Part shown: piece after piece, positions 58,067 through 64,000 of the stretch
How positions within the stretch are numbered: position 1 is the first letter of the stretch
How the letters are laid out: every line of letters starts with the position of its first letter
DNA from: Dyella_B sp035690825
GTDB lineage: Bacteria > Pseudomonadota > Gammaproteobacteria > Xanthomonadales > Rhodanobacteraceae
Length of the DNA: 64,000 nucleotides
Assembly: GCF_051954575.1 (NCBI RefSeq)
Contig: NZ_JBQCHP010000007.1
Location: 4,997-68,996, forward strand
Reading direction: 5' to 3'
The notes under the pieces: generated by a model
Databases searched by the model: none
What the model saw: only the letters and a program-made list of their open reading frames with translations
Told to the model about the DNA's origin: nothing
Made by a program: the position numbers and the translations under genes

Positions 58067-59145
58067 AACGCCAGAATATCGCCCAACAACGCTTGGGCGG
58101 TGACCTCCGGGCCTGCACCCGGCCCTTGGATCACCAGCGGTTGCGTGTGATAACGCGTGGTGGTCAAGGCGAACTGATTGTCCGTGCCATACAGGCGCGC
58201 GGCGGGATGAGTAACTGGCACTTCAGTGATACCCACGCGTGCGCGTCCACGTTGATTCAAGCGCGCCAGGAAACGCAGCGCCTGGCCGCGCGAATGCGCC
58301 GCTTCATGTAGCGCTGCCAGCGGCCCGTCCAATTCTTCCAGGCGTTCCAGGAAGGCTTCGGTGGAAAGATCGCGCAAGCTTTCGGGTACCAGGCTTTCCA
58401 CCACGACCTCGTCATGGCCCAGGGCGAAGCCCGCGTTGCGGGCGAGGATCAGCAGCTTGCGCGCTACATCTTCACCGGAAAGATCGGCGCGCGGGTCCGG
58501 CTCCGTGTAACCGAGCTTGCGCGCTTCGCGCAGCAACTCGGAGAACGGACGGCTGCCATCGTACGTGTTGAACAGATAAGACAGCGAACCGGAGAACACG
58601 CCTTCCAGTGTCAACAGCGCATCGCCGCAATCGCACAGGCGACGCAGCGTGGAAAGCACCGGCAAGCCCGCGCCGACAGTGGCCGAATCGCCGTAGCGAC
58701 CACCTGCCGCACGCGCGGCCTGCAAGGCGCGCCACCCGGAAAGATGCCCGCCGGCCAGCGATTTGTTCGCCGTGACCACGTGATAGCCACGCGCCAACCA
58801 ATCGGCATGACGCGAAGCCAGTTCGCCGGATGCGGTCGCATCGACGATGACTTTCAACGGTGCGGGATGCGCATCGAGTGCAGACAGTAGCGCTGCATCG
58901 TCGCGTGCCGAACCTTCGCGTTTCAGGCGCTCGCGCAGATCGCGTGCTGCCAATTGGGCCGCCTCCGTCTGCTGCTTGCGCGAATTAGCTGCGCCAACCA
59001 GATGCAGGCGTTTTGCGACCGGCGTGCATAGCAGCTTCAGAAACGCGCCGCCCACCACGCCGGTGCCGAGCAGTACCAGCGCGGCTTCCTGTGGCACGAC
59101 CGGCATGTTTTTGGGAACAGACGCCTCGGCCAGCACCGCACTCAT
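58063..59145 (-). CDS. hom: Homoserine dehydrogenase
   Basis: A 360-residue NAD(P)-dependent enzyme reducing aspartate semialdehyde to homoserine, the precursor of Met and Thr. The Rossmann motif is VLLGTGVVGGAFLKLL near residue 24. ANKSLAGGHLSGW, GAGLPVLSTLRRL and FSGSLSYLFNTYDGSRPFSELLREARKLGYTEPDPRADLSGEDVARKLLILAR are the catalytic-domain hallmarks. No aspartokinase domain or ACT domain is present. The ATG overlaps the metB stop (ATGA). It is the third gene of the SAM-riboswitch-controlled metX-metB-hom operon. Its TAG stop is contributed by REPIN copy 6. Confidence 0.93.
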   Translation of the reverse strand: MSAVLAEASVPKNMPVVPQEAALVLLGTGVVGGAFLKLLCTPVAKRLHLVGAANSRKQQTEAAQLAARDLRERLKREGSARDDAALLSALDAHPAPLKVIVDATASGELASRHADWLARGYHVVTANKSLAGGHLSGWRALQAARAAGGRYGDSATVGAGLPVLSTLRRLCDCGDALLTLEGVFSGSLSYLFNTYDGSRPFSELLREARKLGYTEPDPRADLSGEDVARKLLILARNAGFALGHDEVVVESLVPESLRDLSTEAFLERLEELDGPLAALHEAAHSRGQALRFLARLNQRGRARVGITEVPVTHPAARLYGTDNQFALTTTRYHTQPLVIQGPGAGPEVTAQALLGDILAL

Positions 59146-60350
59146 GCAATCACCCGGCGTTTCGAAGCGTTTTCAGTCACCGCTAGTGCACGCTGCAGCC
59201 CCGCATCCAGATCGCGCAGCAAGTCATCGCCATCTTCGATGCCGATCGACAGCCGCAGCAGCGTATCTGCAATGCCGGCAGAGCGACGCGCTTCGGGCGC
59301 CATCGCGGCATGCGTCATCGAGGCAGGATGCGCAACCAGGCTTTCCACGCCGCCGAGCGATTCGGCCAGTGAGAAGAAATGCAGGCCATCCACGAAGGCT
59401 TCGATCTGCGGAACATCGCCATGCAATTCGAAACTCAGCATGCCGCCGAAGCCTTGTTGCTGCCGCGCAGCCAGCGCGTGGCCGGCATGGTGTTCCAGAC
59501 CCGGGTAATACACATGGCGCACAGCATCGTGCTGGTCCAGATAGGTGGCGATACGTTCCGCGTTTTCCTGGTGCTGGCGCAGACGCACGCCGAGTGTGCG
59601 CAGGCCGCGCAAGGTGAGAAAACTATCGAACGGCGCGCCGGTAAGGCCGTTGCAATTGCCCCACCACCTCAGCTGTTCGGCAACGGCCGCATCGCGCGCA
59701 ACGACGGCGCCGCCAACCACATCGCTATGCCCGTTGATGTACTTGGTGGTCGAATGCACCACGATGTCCGCACCCAGCGCAAGCGGCTGTTGCAGCGCGG
59801 GCGACAGGAAGGTGTTGTCCACCACCACCAGCGCGCCGACAGCATGCGCGGCGTGCGCGACATGGCGGATGTCGGTAATGCGCAACAGCGGGTTCGATGG
59901 GGTTTCCACCCACACCAGCGCAGGCTTCAGCGCCAGGCCTTCGGCAAGCGCGTGGTTGTCGGTGAGATCGACGAAGCGCACGCTGAAGCGACCTTTCTTC
60001 GCCCAGGCATCGAGCAAACGCCAAGTGCCGCCGTAGCAATCGTGCGCGGCGAGTACGGTGGCTCCCGCAGGAACCAGTTCCAGTGCGAGAGCCACCGCGG
60101 CCATGCCGCTGGCCGTTACGACGGCACTGGCGCCCTGCTCCAGCTCGGCTAACGCATTGCCGAGCAGATCACGCGTAGGGTTGCCGCTGCGCGAATAGTC
60201 ATAGGCGCGCTTGCCGCCTAGGCCGGTGAAGCTGTAGTTGGTAGAGAGATGCAACGCCGGCACCACCGCGCCGTGCTGCGTGTCCGATTCGATTCCGGCA
60301 CGTACGGCGCGCGTGCTGGCAGTGGCTTCCTTGGTGATATCGGCGCACAT
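59142..60350 (-). CDS. metB: Cystathionine gamma-synthase / O-acylhomoserine sulfhydrylase-type PLP enzyme
   Basis: A 402-residue Cys/Met-metabolism PLP enzyme. YDYSRSGNPTRDLLGNALAELEQG is the N-terminal PLP-phosphate motif. VWVETPSNPLLRITDI and VDNTFLSPALQQPLALGADIVVHSTTKYINGHSDVVGG contain the PLP-aspartate and Schiff-base lysine. SLGGVESLVAHPASMTHAAM is conserved C-terminally. In this operon it most likely joins activated homoserine with cysteine to give cystathionine. A direct sulfhydrylase role is possible. ATG 60348-60350 is 2 bases after the metX stop, and the gene overlaps hom by 4 bases. Confidence 0.92.
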   Translation of the reverse strand: MCADITKEATASTRAVRAGIESDTQHGAVVPALHLSTNYSFTGLGGKRAYDYSRSGNPTRDLLGNALAELEQGASAVVTASGMAAVALALELVPAGATVLAAHDCYGGTWRLLDAWAKKGRFSVRFVDLTDNHALAEGLALKPALVWVETPSNPLLRITDIRHVAHAAHAVGALVVVDNTFLSPALQQPLALGADIVVHSTTKYINGHSDVVGGAVVARDAAVAEQLRWWGNCNGLTGAPFDSFLTLRGLRTLGVRLRQHQENAERIATYLDQHDAVRHVYYPGLEHHAGHALAARQQQGFGGMLSFELHGDVPQIEAFVDGLHFFSLAESLGGVESLVAHPASMTHAAMAPEARRSAGIADTLLRLSIGIEDGDDLLRDLDAGLQRALAVTENASKRRVIA

Positions 60351-60352
60351 AG

Positions 60353-61390
60353 TCAAGCTCCACAACGGCTGGGGACGGCCTGGCGCAGCAGCGGCGCCAG
60401 TTTGTTGGTTTCTTTCAGGAAGGCGTCATGACCGTATGGCGAATCGACGACTTCCAGCGTAGCCGATCCACGCAGGCGGCGCTGCAGTTCGCACAGGTCG
60501 GCCAGTGGCACCAGGCGGTCAGAAGGAAAGCCGATCAGGGTGGCGGGCGTGGTCACGGCTTCGGGCGAAATGTCGTGCAAATCGATCGACTCGGACAGCG
60601 CAAGAAACCGGTTCAGATCGAAACGCTCGACGAAACGGCGGCCCGCGTGTTCCAGGTAATCCTCGACCGGGAAATGGAAACGGCCGTCGCGATAGTCCGG
60701 CGTTCCATCGAAGCGGCGCGCGAACTCCTCGCTGCCGCGATAAGTCGTCATGGCCAGTTGGCGAGCGAGCGAAAGCGCTTCGTCGATCTGGCCGGAGGCC
60801 TGGCCAAGACGCAGGATCTGCCGCTGGATCGCGCGCTGCGCGGTAGCCATCGGATGGGCGCGATGCGCGCCGGCCAGCAAAACCAGCTTCTCCAGTTTGT
60901 CCGGGTGGCGGGCGGCAAAGGCAAGCGCGGTCATTGCGCCATAGGAAGAACCAATGAAAGCAGCGACGCGGCCAATGCCGAGCGCATCGACCAGGGCGGC
61001 CAAGGCATCGGCCTGGTCTTCGCTGGAGATCGCGCGCGGGCTGTGCTCGAAATCGGCCGGCGTCAGCCAGTCGATGCTGAGCACGCGGCAATGCGCCAGG
61101 TCGATCGCCTGGCCGTGTCCCACCAGCTCCGACCACCAGCCCGGCTGGTCCTGGTCGATGCCGGCCACATGGCGATCCGCAGAGATGCCACCTTGCACGA
61201 TGACCGTCGGCGCATCCGCCGCACCCGTCCACTGATAACGCACGTCCACATGGCTGATGCCATGGCCGTATTTCGGCTGCAAGGCGAGGCGGCGGGAGCT
61301 GCGCTGCCCGGTCAGCGTGCTACGCGAATGCAAGGACACGACCACGGCAGTGGGGCGATCTTCAAGGGAGGAATTGGCGAGCTGGGGCAT
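60353..61390 (-). CDS. metX: Homoserine O-acyltransferase, MetX family
   Basis: A 345-residue alpha/beta-hydrolase-fold acyltransferase activating homoserine for methionine synthesis. The nucleophile elbow is AFIGSSYGAMTALAFA (Ser near residue 140). The C-terminal acid/His pair is in FPSDRLVPLADL and DSPYGHDAFLKE. The short N-terminus and GSSYGAM instead of GGSMGGM mark it as a divergent MetX clade of Lysobacterales. Whether acetyl- or succinyl-CoA is used cannot be settled here. ATG 61388-61390 lies behind GGAGAACC. That Shine-Dalgarno is sequestered in a hairpin downstream of a SAM-I riboswitch, so SAM should repress translation. Confidence 0.9.
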   Translation of the reverse strand: MPQLANSSLEDRPTAVVVSLHSRSTLTGQRSSRRLALQPKYGHGISHVDVRYQWTGAADAPTVIVQGGISADRHVAGIDQDQPGWWSELVGHGQAIDLAHCRVLSIDWLTPADFEHSPRAISSEDQADALAALVDALGIGRVAAFIGSSYGAMTALAFAARHPDKLEKLVLLAGAHRAHPMATAQRAIQRQILRLGQASGQIDEALSLARQLAMTTYRGSEEFARRFDGTPDYRDGRFHFPVEDYLEHAGRRFVERFDLNRFLALSESIDLHDISPEAVTTPATLIGFPSDRLVPLADLCELQRRLRGSATLEVVDSPYGHDAFLKETNKLAPLLRQAVPSRCGA

Positions 61391-61394
61391 CTTG

Positions 61395-61426
61395 GGTTCT
61401 CCGTTTACATCGCCCTGCGGAGAACC
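61395..61426 (-). promoter_or_regulatory. Shine-Dalgarno-sequestering hairpin of the metX leader
   Basis: On the minus strand GGTTCTCCG pairs perfectly with CGGAGAACC (plus-strand 61418-61426 and 61395-61403). The second arm contains the metX ribosome-binding site. This is the likely expression platform of the SAM riboswitch just upstream and implies translational rather than transcriptional control. Confidence 0.75.
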
Positions 61427-61474
61427 TTTTGAAGAGTTGTCGCCGGATACACCATGCATCGCATGGTTTGACGA

Positions 61475-61592
61475 CACCCCATCTCTCGGTCGGCGCCGAA
61501 GCGCCCCGCAGGAGTTAGCACCGTTACAGGATTGCTCCTGCAGGTTGCCCCGGCTTCAAAGGGCCTGTCCCTCAGCCGGTCTCGATGAGTGG
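61475..61592 (-). promoter_or_regulatory. SAM-I (S-box) riboswitch upstream of metX
   Basis: The transcript begins ACTCATCGAGACCGGCTGAG, then GGGACAGGCCCTTTGAAGCC and GGGGCAACC, later GGTGCTAACTCCTGC. These are the conserved S-box blocks (AUCnAGA, GAGGGA, GGCCC, GGCAACC, GGUGCUAA). A GGCGC-UUCG-GCGCC hairpin forms P4. A closing P1 helix pairs ACTCATC with GATGGGG-type sequence near 61475-61485. SAM binding should lower expression of the metX-metB-hom operon. Confidence 0.9.
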
Positions 61593-61597
61593 AATCG

Positions 61598-61626
61598 ACT
61601 ATACAGACGGCATTTTTGAGCGTCAA
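61598..61626 (-). promoter_or_regulatory. Predicted sigma-70 promoter of metX-metB-hom
   Basis: On the minus strand, -35 TTGACG (61621-61626), a 17-base spacer, and -10 TATAGT (61598-61603). Transcription would start near 61590, exactly at the 5' end of the SAM-I aptamer. Confidence 0.8.
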
Positions 61627-61627
61627 T

Positions 61628-61651
61628 GGACGTATAGACGTCTAAACGTAA
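61628..61651. promoter_or_regulatory. Tandem met-box-like octamers next to the metX -35
   Basis: Three adjacent 8-base units read GGACGTAT, AGACGTCT and AAACGTAA on the plus strand. The middle one is identical to the enterobacterial MetJ box, and the whole abuts the -35 hexamer. MetJ is not generally expected in this order, so another regulator or chance is possible. Confidence 0.4.
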
Positions 61652-61790
61652 AAACAGCTCTAAAGAACCGCGTATTTGAGCCATATGGGAAATGACCATA
61701 TGTCGGCAATATGGCCCGGGGCGAGCGGGTGGCAGGCCGGTGAGGTCGAGGTATCCTCAGGCCTTCCACCGCGGGGCGTCAGCGAAAACC

Positions 61791-62807
61791 ATGACCATCA
61801 GACCCGATTTGTCCTCAGCCGTCGGCCATACGCCTTTGCTGCACCTTCGCCATATTTCGGAGCTGACCGGCTGCCAAGTGCTGGGCAAGGCCGAATTCCT
61901 TAACCCGGGCGGCTCGATCAAGGACCGGACGGCCCTGGGGCTGATCCTGGACGCCGAGTGGAAGGGCCTGCTAAGGCCGGGCGGCACGATCGTGGAAGGC
62001 ACCGCCGGGAATACCGGCATCGGCATGGCCCTGATTGGCACGAGCCGCGGCTACCGGACGGTGATCTTCATGCCCGATACGCAAAGCCGCGAAAAAATCG
62101 ATGCCTTGCGGGTGGCCGGCGCGGAAATCCGGCTGGTTCCAGCGGCGCCCTTCAAGGATCCCAAACATTACGTCCATATCGCCCGCGCCTATTGCGAAAG
62201 CTTGAACGAGCAGGCGCCCGGCCGCGCGTGGTTCGGCAACCAATTCGACAACACCGCCAATCGCGACTGGCACGAATCGACCACTGCCGTGGAGATCTGG
62301 GAGCAGACGGCAGGACGGATCGATGGTTTCGTCTGCTCGGCGGGCACCGGCGGCACGCTTGCCGGCGTGGGTCGGGCACTGAAGGCGCGCAAGCCAGGGG
62401 TGACGATCGCACTGTCCGATCCTGGCGGCTCGGCGCTGGCCAACTACATCAATCATGGCGAGCTGATCGCCGAAGGCGGTTCGATCAGCGAGGGGATCGG
62501 TTCCAGCCGCATCACGGCGAATTTCCAGGATGCGCCCATCGACATGGCCTGGTCGATTCCGGATCAGGAATCCGTACCGCTGTTGCATCAATTGCTGCAT
62601 GAGGAAGGTTGGTGCGTCGGGGGTTCCAGCGGCGTCAACCTGGCCGGCGCGATTCGCCTGGCGAAAGCGCTCGGGCCGGGGCATACCATCGTCACGGTAT
62701 TGGCCGATGCGGGTACGCGTTACCAGGCCAAGCTGTTCAATCCGCCGTTCCTGCGCGAGAAAGGCATCCCGGTACCGGAGTGGCTGCAGCAGTCGTTCGG
62801 GGGATGA
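61791..62807 (+). CDS. Cysteine synthase A-like PLP enzyme
   Basis: A 338-residue fold-type II PLP enzyme of the cysteine synthase/cystathionine beta-synthase family. The PLP lysine is in FLNPGGSIKDRTAL. The substrate loop is EGTAGNTGIGMALIG (family TSGNTG-type). The phosphate-binding motif is CSAGTGGTLAGVGRAL, and C-terminal VGGSSGVNLAGAI is also typical. It is somewhat longer than E. coli CysK and lacks CBS domains. It most likely makes cysteine from O-acetylserine or a related acylated serine. It is divergent from the metX operon, sharing a 400-base regulatory region, which suits a sulfur-amino-acid role. The start ATG has only a weak ribosome-binding site. Confidence 0.85.
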   Translation: MTIRPDLSSAVGHTPLLHLRHISELTGCQVLGKAEFLNPGGSIKDRTALGLILDAEWKGLLRPGGTIVEGTAGNTGIGMALIGTSRGYRTVIFMPDTQSREKIDALRVAGAEIRLVPAAPFKDPKHYVHIARAYCESLNEQAPGRAWFGNQFDNTANRDWHESTTAVEIWEQTAGRIDGFVCSAGTGGTLAGVGRALKARKPGVTIALSDPGGSALANYINHGELIAEGGSISEGIGSSRITANFQDAPIDMAWSIPDQESVPLLHQLLHEEGWCVGGSSGVNLAGAIRLAKALGPGHTIVTVLADAGTRYQAKLFNPPFLREKGIPVPEWLQQSFGG

Positions 62808-62887
62808 TGCAGCAGGCATTGCAGGTCATCGGTATGTACTAACATGGCGGCCGGAATGCAGAGCAGCCATGGGAAAGCCGCTATACG

Positions 62888-63760
62888 ATGAGTTCGGCCG
62901 CGTTCGAAAGGATCACCATCGTTTCCGTTAGCGGCCTTCCGGACGCCACCGGCGCGGTACGTTCCCTTGCCTGGTGCCAGCAGCAGATGCCGGGCGCGCG
63001 CGCATTGCTATGCAGCCCATTGGCACCGGCGGATCTTCCTGCATCGATCGAATGGCGCGCGATCCAGGCGATGAACTACCACGAATACAGCTGGTTCATG
63101 CTGTTCGCACTGTGGCGCGTGGTGGAAACGGAATTCGCGCTGATCGTGCAGGACGATGGCTGGGTGCTCAGTACCGACAACTGGCACGACGATTATTTGC
63201 AATACGACTATGTCGGCGCGCCCATCCACCTGGCGCACGTCGACGCGCCTGACGGCGCACGCTGGGTCCGGCAATTCGCCTGGTGCGAGGACATGGGCCG
63301 ACCGGGCTACACCGTCACTCCGGTGCTCAACGGCGGTTTCAGCCTGCGCAGCCAACGCCTGATGCGCGCCCTGGTTGAACATCCGGACATACGCGTGTCG
63401 ATTCCCCCGCCAGACCTGATCTCGGACGATCCATTGCGGATGTATTGGCACAACGACGTGTTGCTGGAGGATGTGCAGCTGTCCGGCGTGCTTCGTAGTG
63501 CACTGGAAGCCAAGGGCTTGCGCTTTGCGCCGCTGGATATTGCCGCGCGGTTTGCCATCGAGCACGCCGGAGCGGTCCATCACGGCATGGATGCGTTGAG
63601 CATCTTCGGTCATCACTCCAAGCTGCGAAAGCTGGCAAGCATCCAGCCGCCTACCATCCGGTACACGATTTCGCATGCCGAGGCGGGCGAGTTGTATGGC
63701 GAACTGGATCTGGCCGAAATGTTCAGGCGCCGCGGTTATCAGGTCGAATTTGCCGACTGA
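62888..63760 (+). CDS. DUF5672 family protein (putative glycosyltransferase-like)
   Basis: A 290-residue protein matching the DUF5672 pattern. The N-terminus is ITIVSVSGLPDATGAVRSLAWCQQQMPGARALLCSP. MNYHEYSWFMLFALWRVVETEFALIVQDDGWVLSTDNW contains a QDDG motif like the DxD of glycosyltransferases. YDYVGAPIH and VLNGGFSLRSQRLMRAL are also shared with that family. The C-terminal part is less conserved. Related proteins occur in polysaccharide loci, but no such genes are adjacent here. The start is 80 bases after the cysteine-synthase-like gene on the same strand. Biochemical role unknown. Confidence 0.75.
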   Translation: MSSAAFERITIVSVSGLPDATGAVRSLAWCQQQMPGARALLCSPLAPADLPASIEWRAIQAMNYHEYSWFMLFALWRVVETEFALIVQDDGWVLSTDNWHDDYLQYDYVGAPIHLAHVDAPDGARWVRQFAWCEDMGRPGYTVTPVLNGGFSLRSQRLMRALVEHPDIRVSIPPPDLISDDPLRMYWHNDVLLEDVQLSGVLRSALEAKGLRFAPLDIAARFAIEHAGAVHHGMDALSIFGHHSKLRKLASIQPPTIRYTISHAEAGELYGELDLAEMFRRRGYQVEFAD

Positions 63761-63783
63761 GCACAGACGTATGGTGTACGACT

Positions 63784-63799
63784 GGTCAATGTATTGACC
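63784..63799. repeat. Short perfect palindrome after the DUF5672 gene
   Basis: GGTCAAT and ATTGACC flank two bases (63784-63799). It lies between the DUF5672 stop and the rRNA terminator and could be an operator or a short transcript-end hairpin. Confidence 0.4.
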
Positions 63800-63870
63800 G
63801 GCTTCCTCGATGCAAAAGCCGCTTTCGCGTTCGCGGGCATAACAGGCAAAACTCAGCATCGCCGCAAAGC

Positions 63871-63900
63871 AAAACGCCTTCCCGGATGGGAAGGCGTTTT
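63871..63900. terminator. Intrinsic terminator of the rRNA operon (bidirectional)
   Basis: AAAACGCCTTCCC pairs with GGGAAGGCGTTTT over a 4-nt loop. On the minus strand it follows the 5S rRNA 3' end by about a dozen bases and ends in a T-run, as expected for an rrn operon terminator. Confidence 0.9.
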
Positions 63901-63912
63901 AAGGAAAAAAGC

Positions 63913-64000
63913 CCCTGGCGGTGACCTACTCTTGCATGGGCAATGCCACACTACCATCGGCGCAGCTGCGTTTCACTTCCGAGTTCGGGATGGGATCGGG
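63913..64000 (-). rRNA. rrf: 5S ribosomal RNA (partial, 5' end beyond window)
   Basis: On the minus strand the sequence contains ATCCCGAACTCGGAAGTGAA, then GCGCCGATGGTAGTGTGG and GAGAGTAGG-type GCAAGAGTAGGTCACCGCCAG, the conserved central and 3' parts of bacterial 5S rRNA. The first 30 or so bases lie outside the window. An rrn operon on the minus strand must continue to the right. The exact 3' end is uncertain by a few bases. Confidence 0.93.

Overview
The window is GC-rich chromosomal DNA from a gammaproteobacterium of the order Lysobacterales (Xanthomonadales), most likely a Rhodanobacteraceae genus such as Dyella or Rhodanobacter. This is inferred from gene content: a lexA-imuA-imuB-dnaE2 cassette, a SAM-riboswitch-controlled metX-metB-hom operon, many TonB-dependent receptors, GTAG-type palindromic repeats and an RpoH-type sigma factor. 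It opens inside rsgA and closes inside a 5S rRNA gene, so an rRNA operon lies just beyond the right edge.

Left part (0.8-31 kb). After an alanine-type aminotransferase and an SGNH hydrolase comes an accessory island of about 28 kb. It holds three TonB-dependent receptors (TBDRs), five TPR-sulfotransferases (STs), two TPR-linked aspartyl/asparaginyl beta-hydroxylases, a PKHD-type Fe(II)/2-oxoglutarate hydroxylase and two exported peptidases (M28 aminopeptidase, proline-iminopeptidase type). A TBDR plus downstream ST cassette occurs at both ends in opposite orientation. Each hydroxylase gene abuts an ST gene, divergently or convergently. The repeated pairing suggests a protein or peptide modification system (hydroxylation plus sulfation) tied to outer-membrane uptake. 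The substrate cannot be read from the sequence. Housekeeping genes (LpxH-like phosphoesterase, glutaredoxin-rhodanese fusion, AMP nucleosidase) are interspersed.

Middle (31-47 kb). This is mostly core genome: DegV, SDR, ABC ATPase, SppA, MATE, a DUF3667 membrane protein, priA, rpoH, ung, maiA and pgk. rpoH has a perfect CIRCE operator in its leader, which implies HrcA control of the heat-shock sigma factor. Paired DnaA boxes lie upstream of priA.

Right part (46.8-64 kb). A tightly packed minus-strand operon lexA-imuA-imuB-dnaE2-alkB encodes inducible mutagenic translesion synthesis plus an AlkB-type alkylation repair protein. It follows ilvE. Then come metF, an APC permease and the metX-metB-hom operon. 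That operon is preceded by a well-formed promoter, a SAM-I riboswitch and a Shine-Dalgarno-sequestering stem. A divergent cysteine-synthase-like gene, a DUF5672 protein and the rRNA terminator with 5S rRNA finish the window.

Three dispersed repeat types punctuate the intergenic space. (1) Six paired GTAG-headed palindromes (REPIN-like), whose terminal GTAG often supplies the stop codon of a neighbouring gene. (2) A CTCCCTCCCC-type palindrome, which in one case forms the ST Shine-Dalgarno region and in another extends the ImuA reading frame. (3) Two copies of a 216-292 bp element with terminal inverted repeats. Its internal stems differ in sequence between copies but keep pairing, as expected of a structured RNA or MITE-like element.
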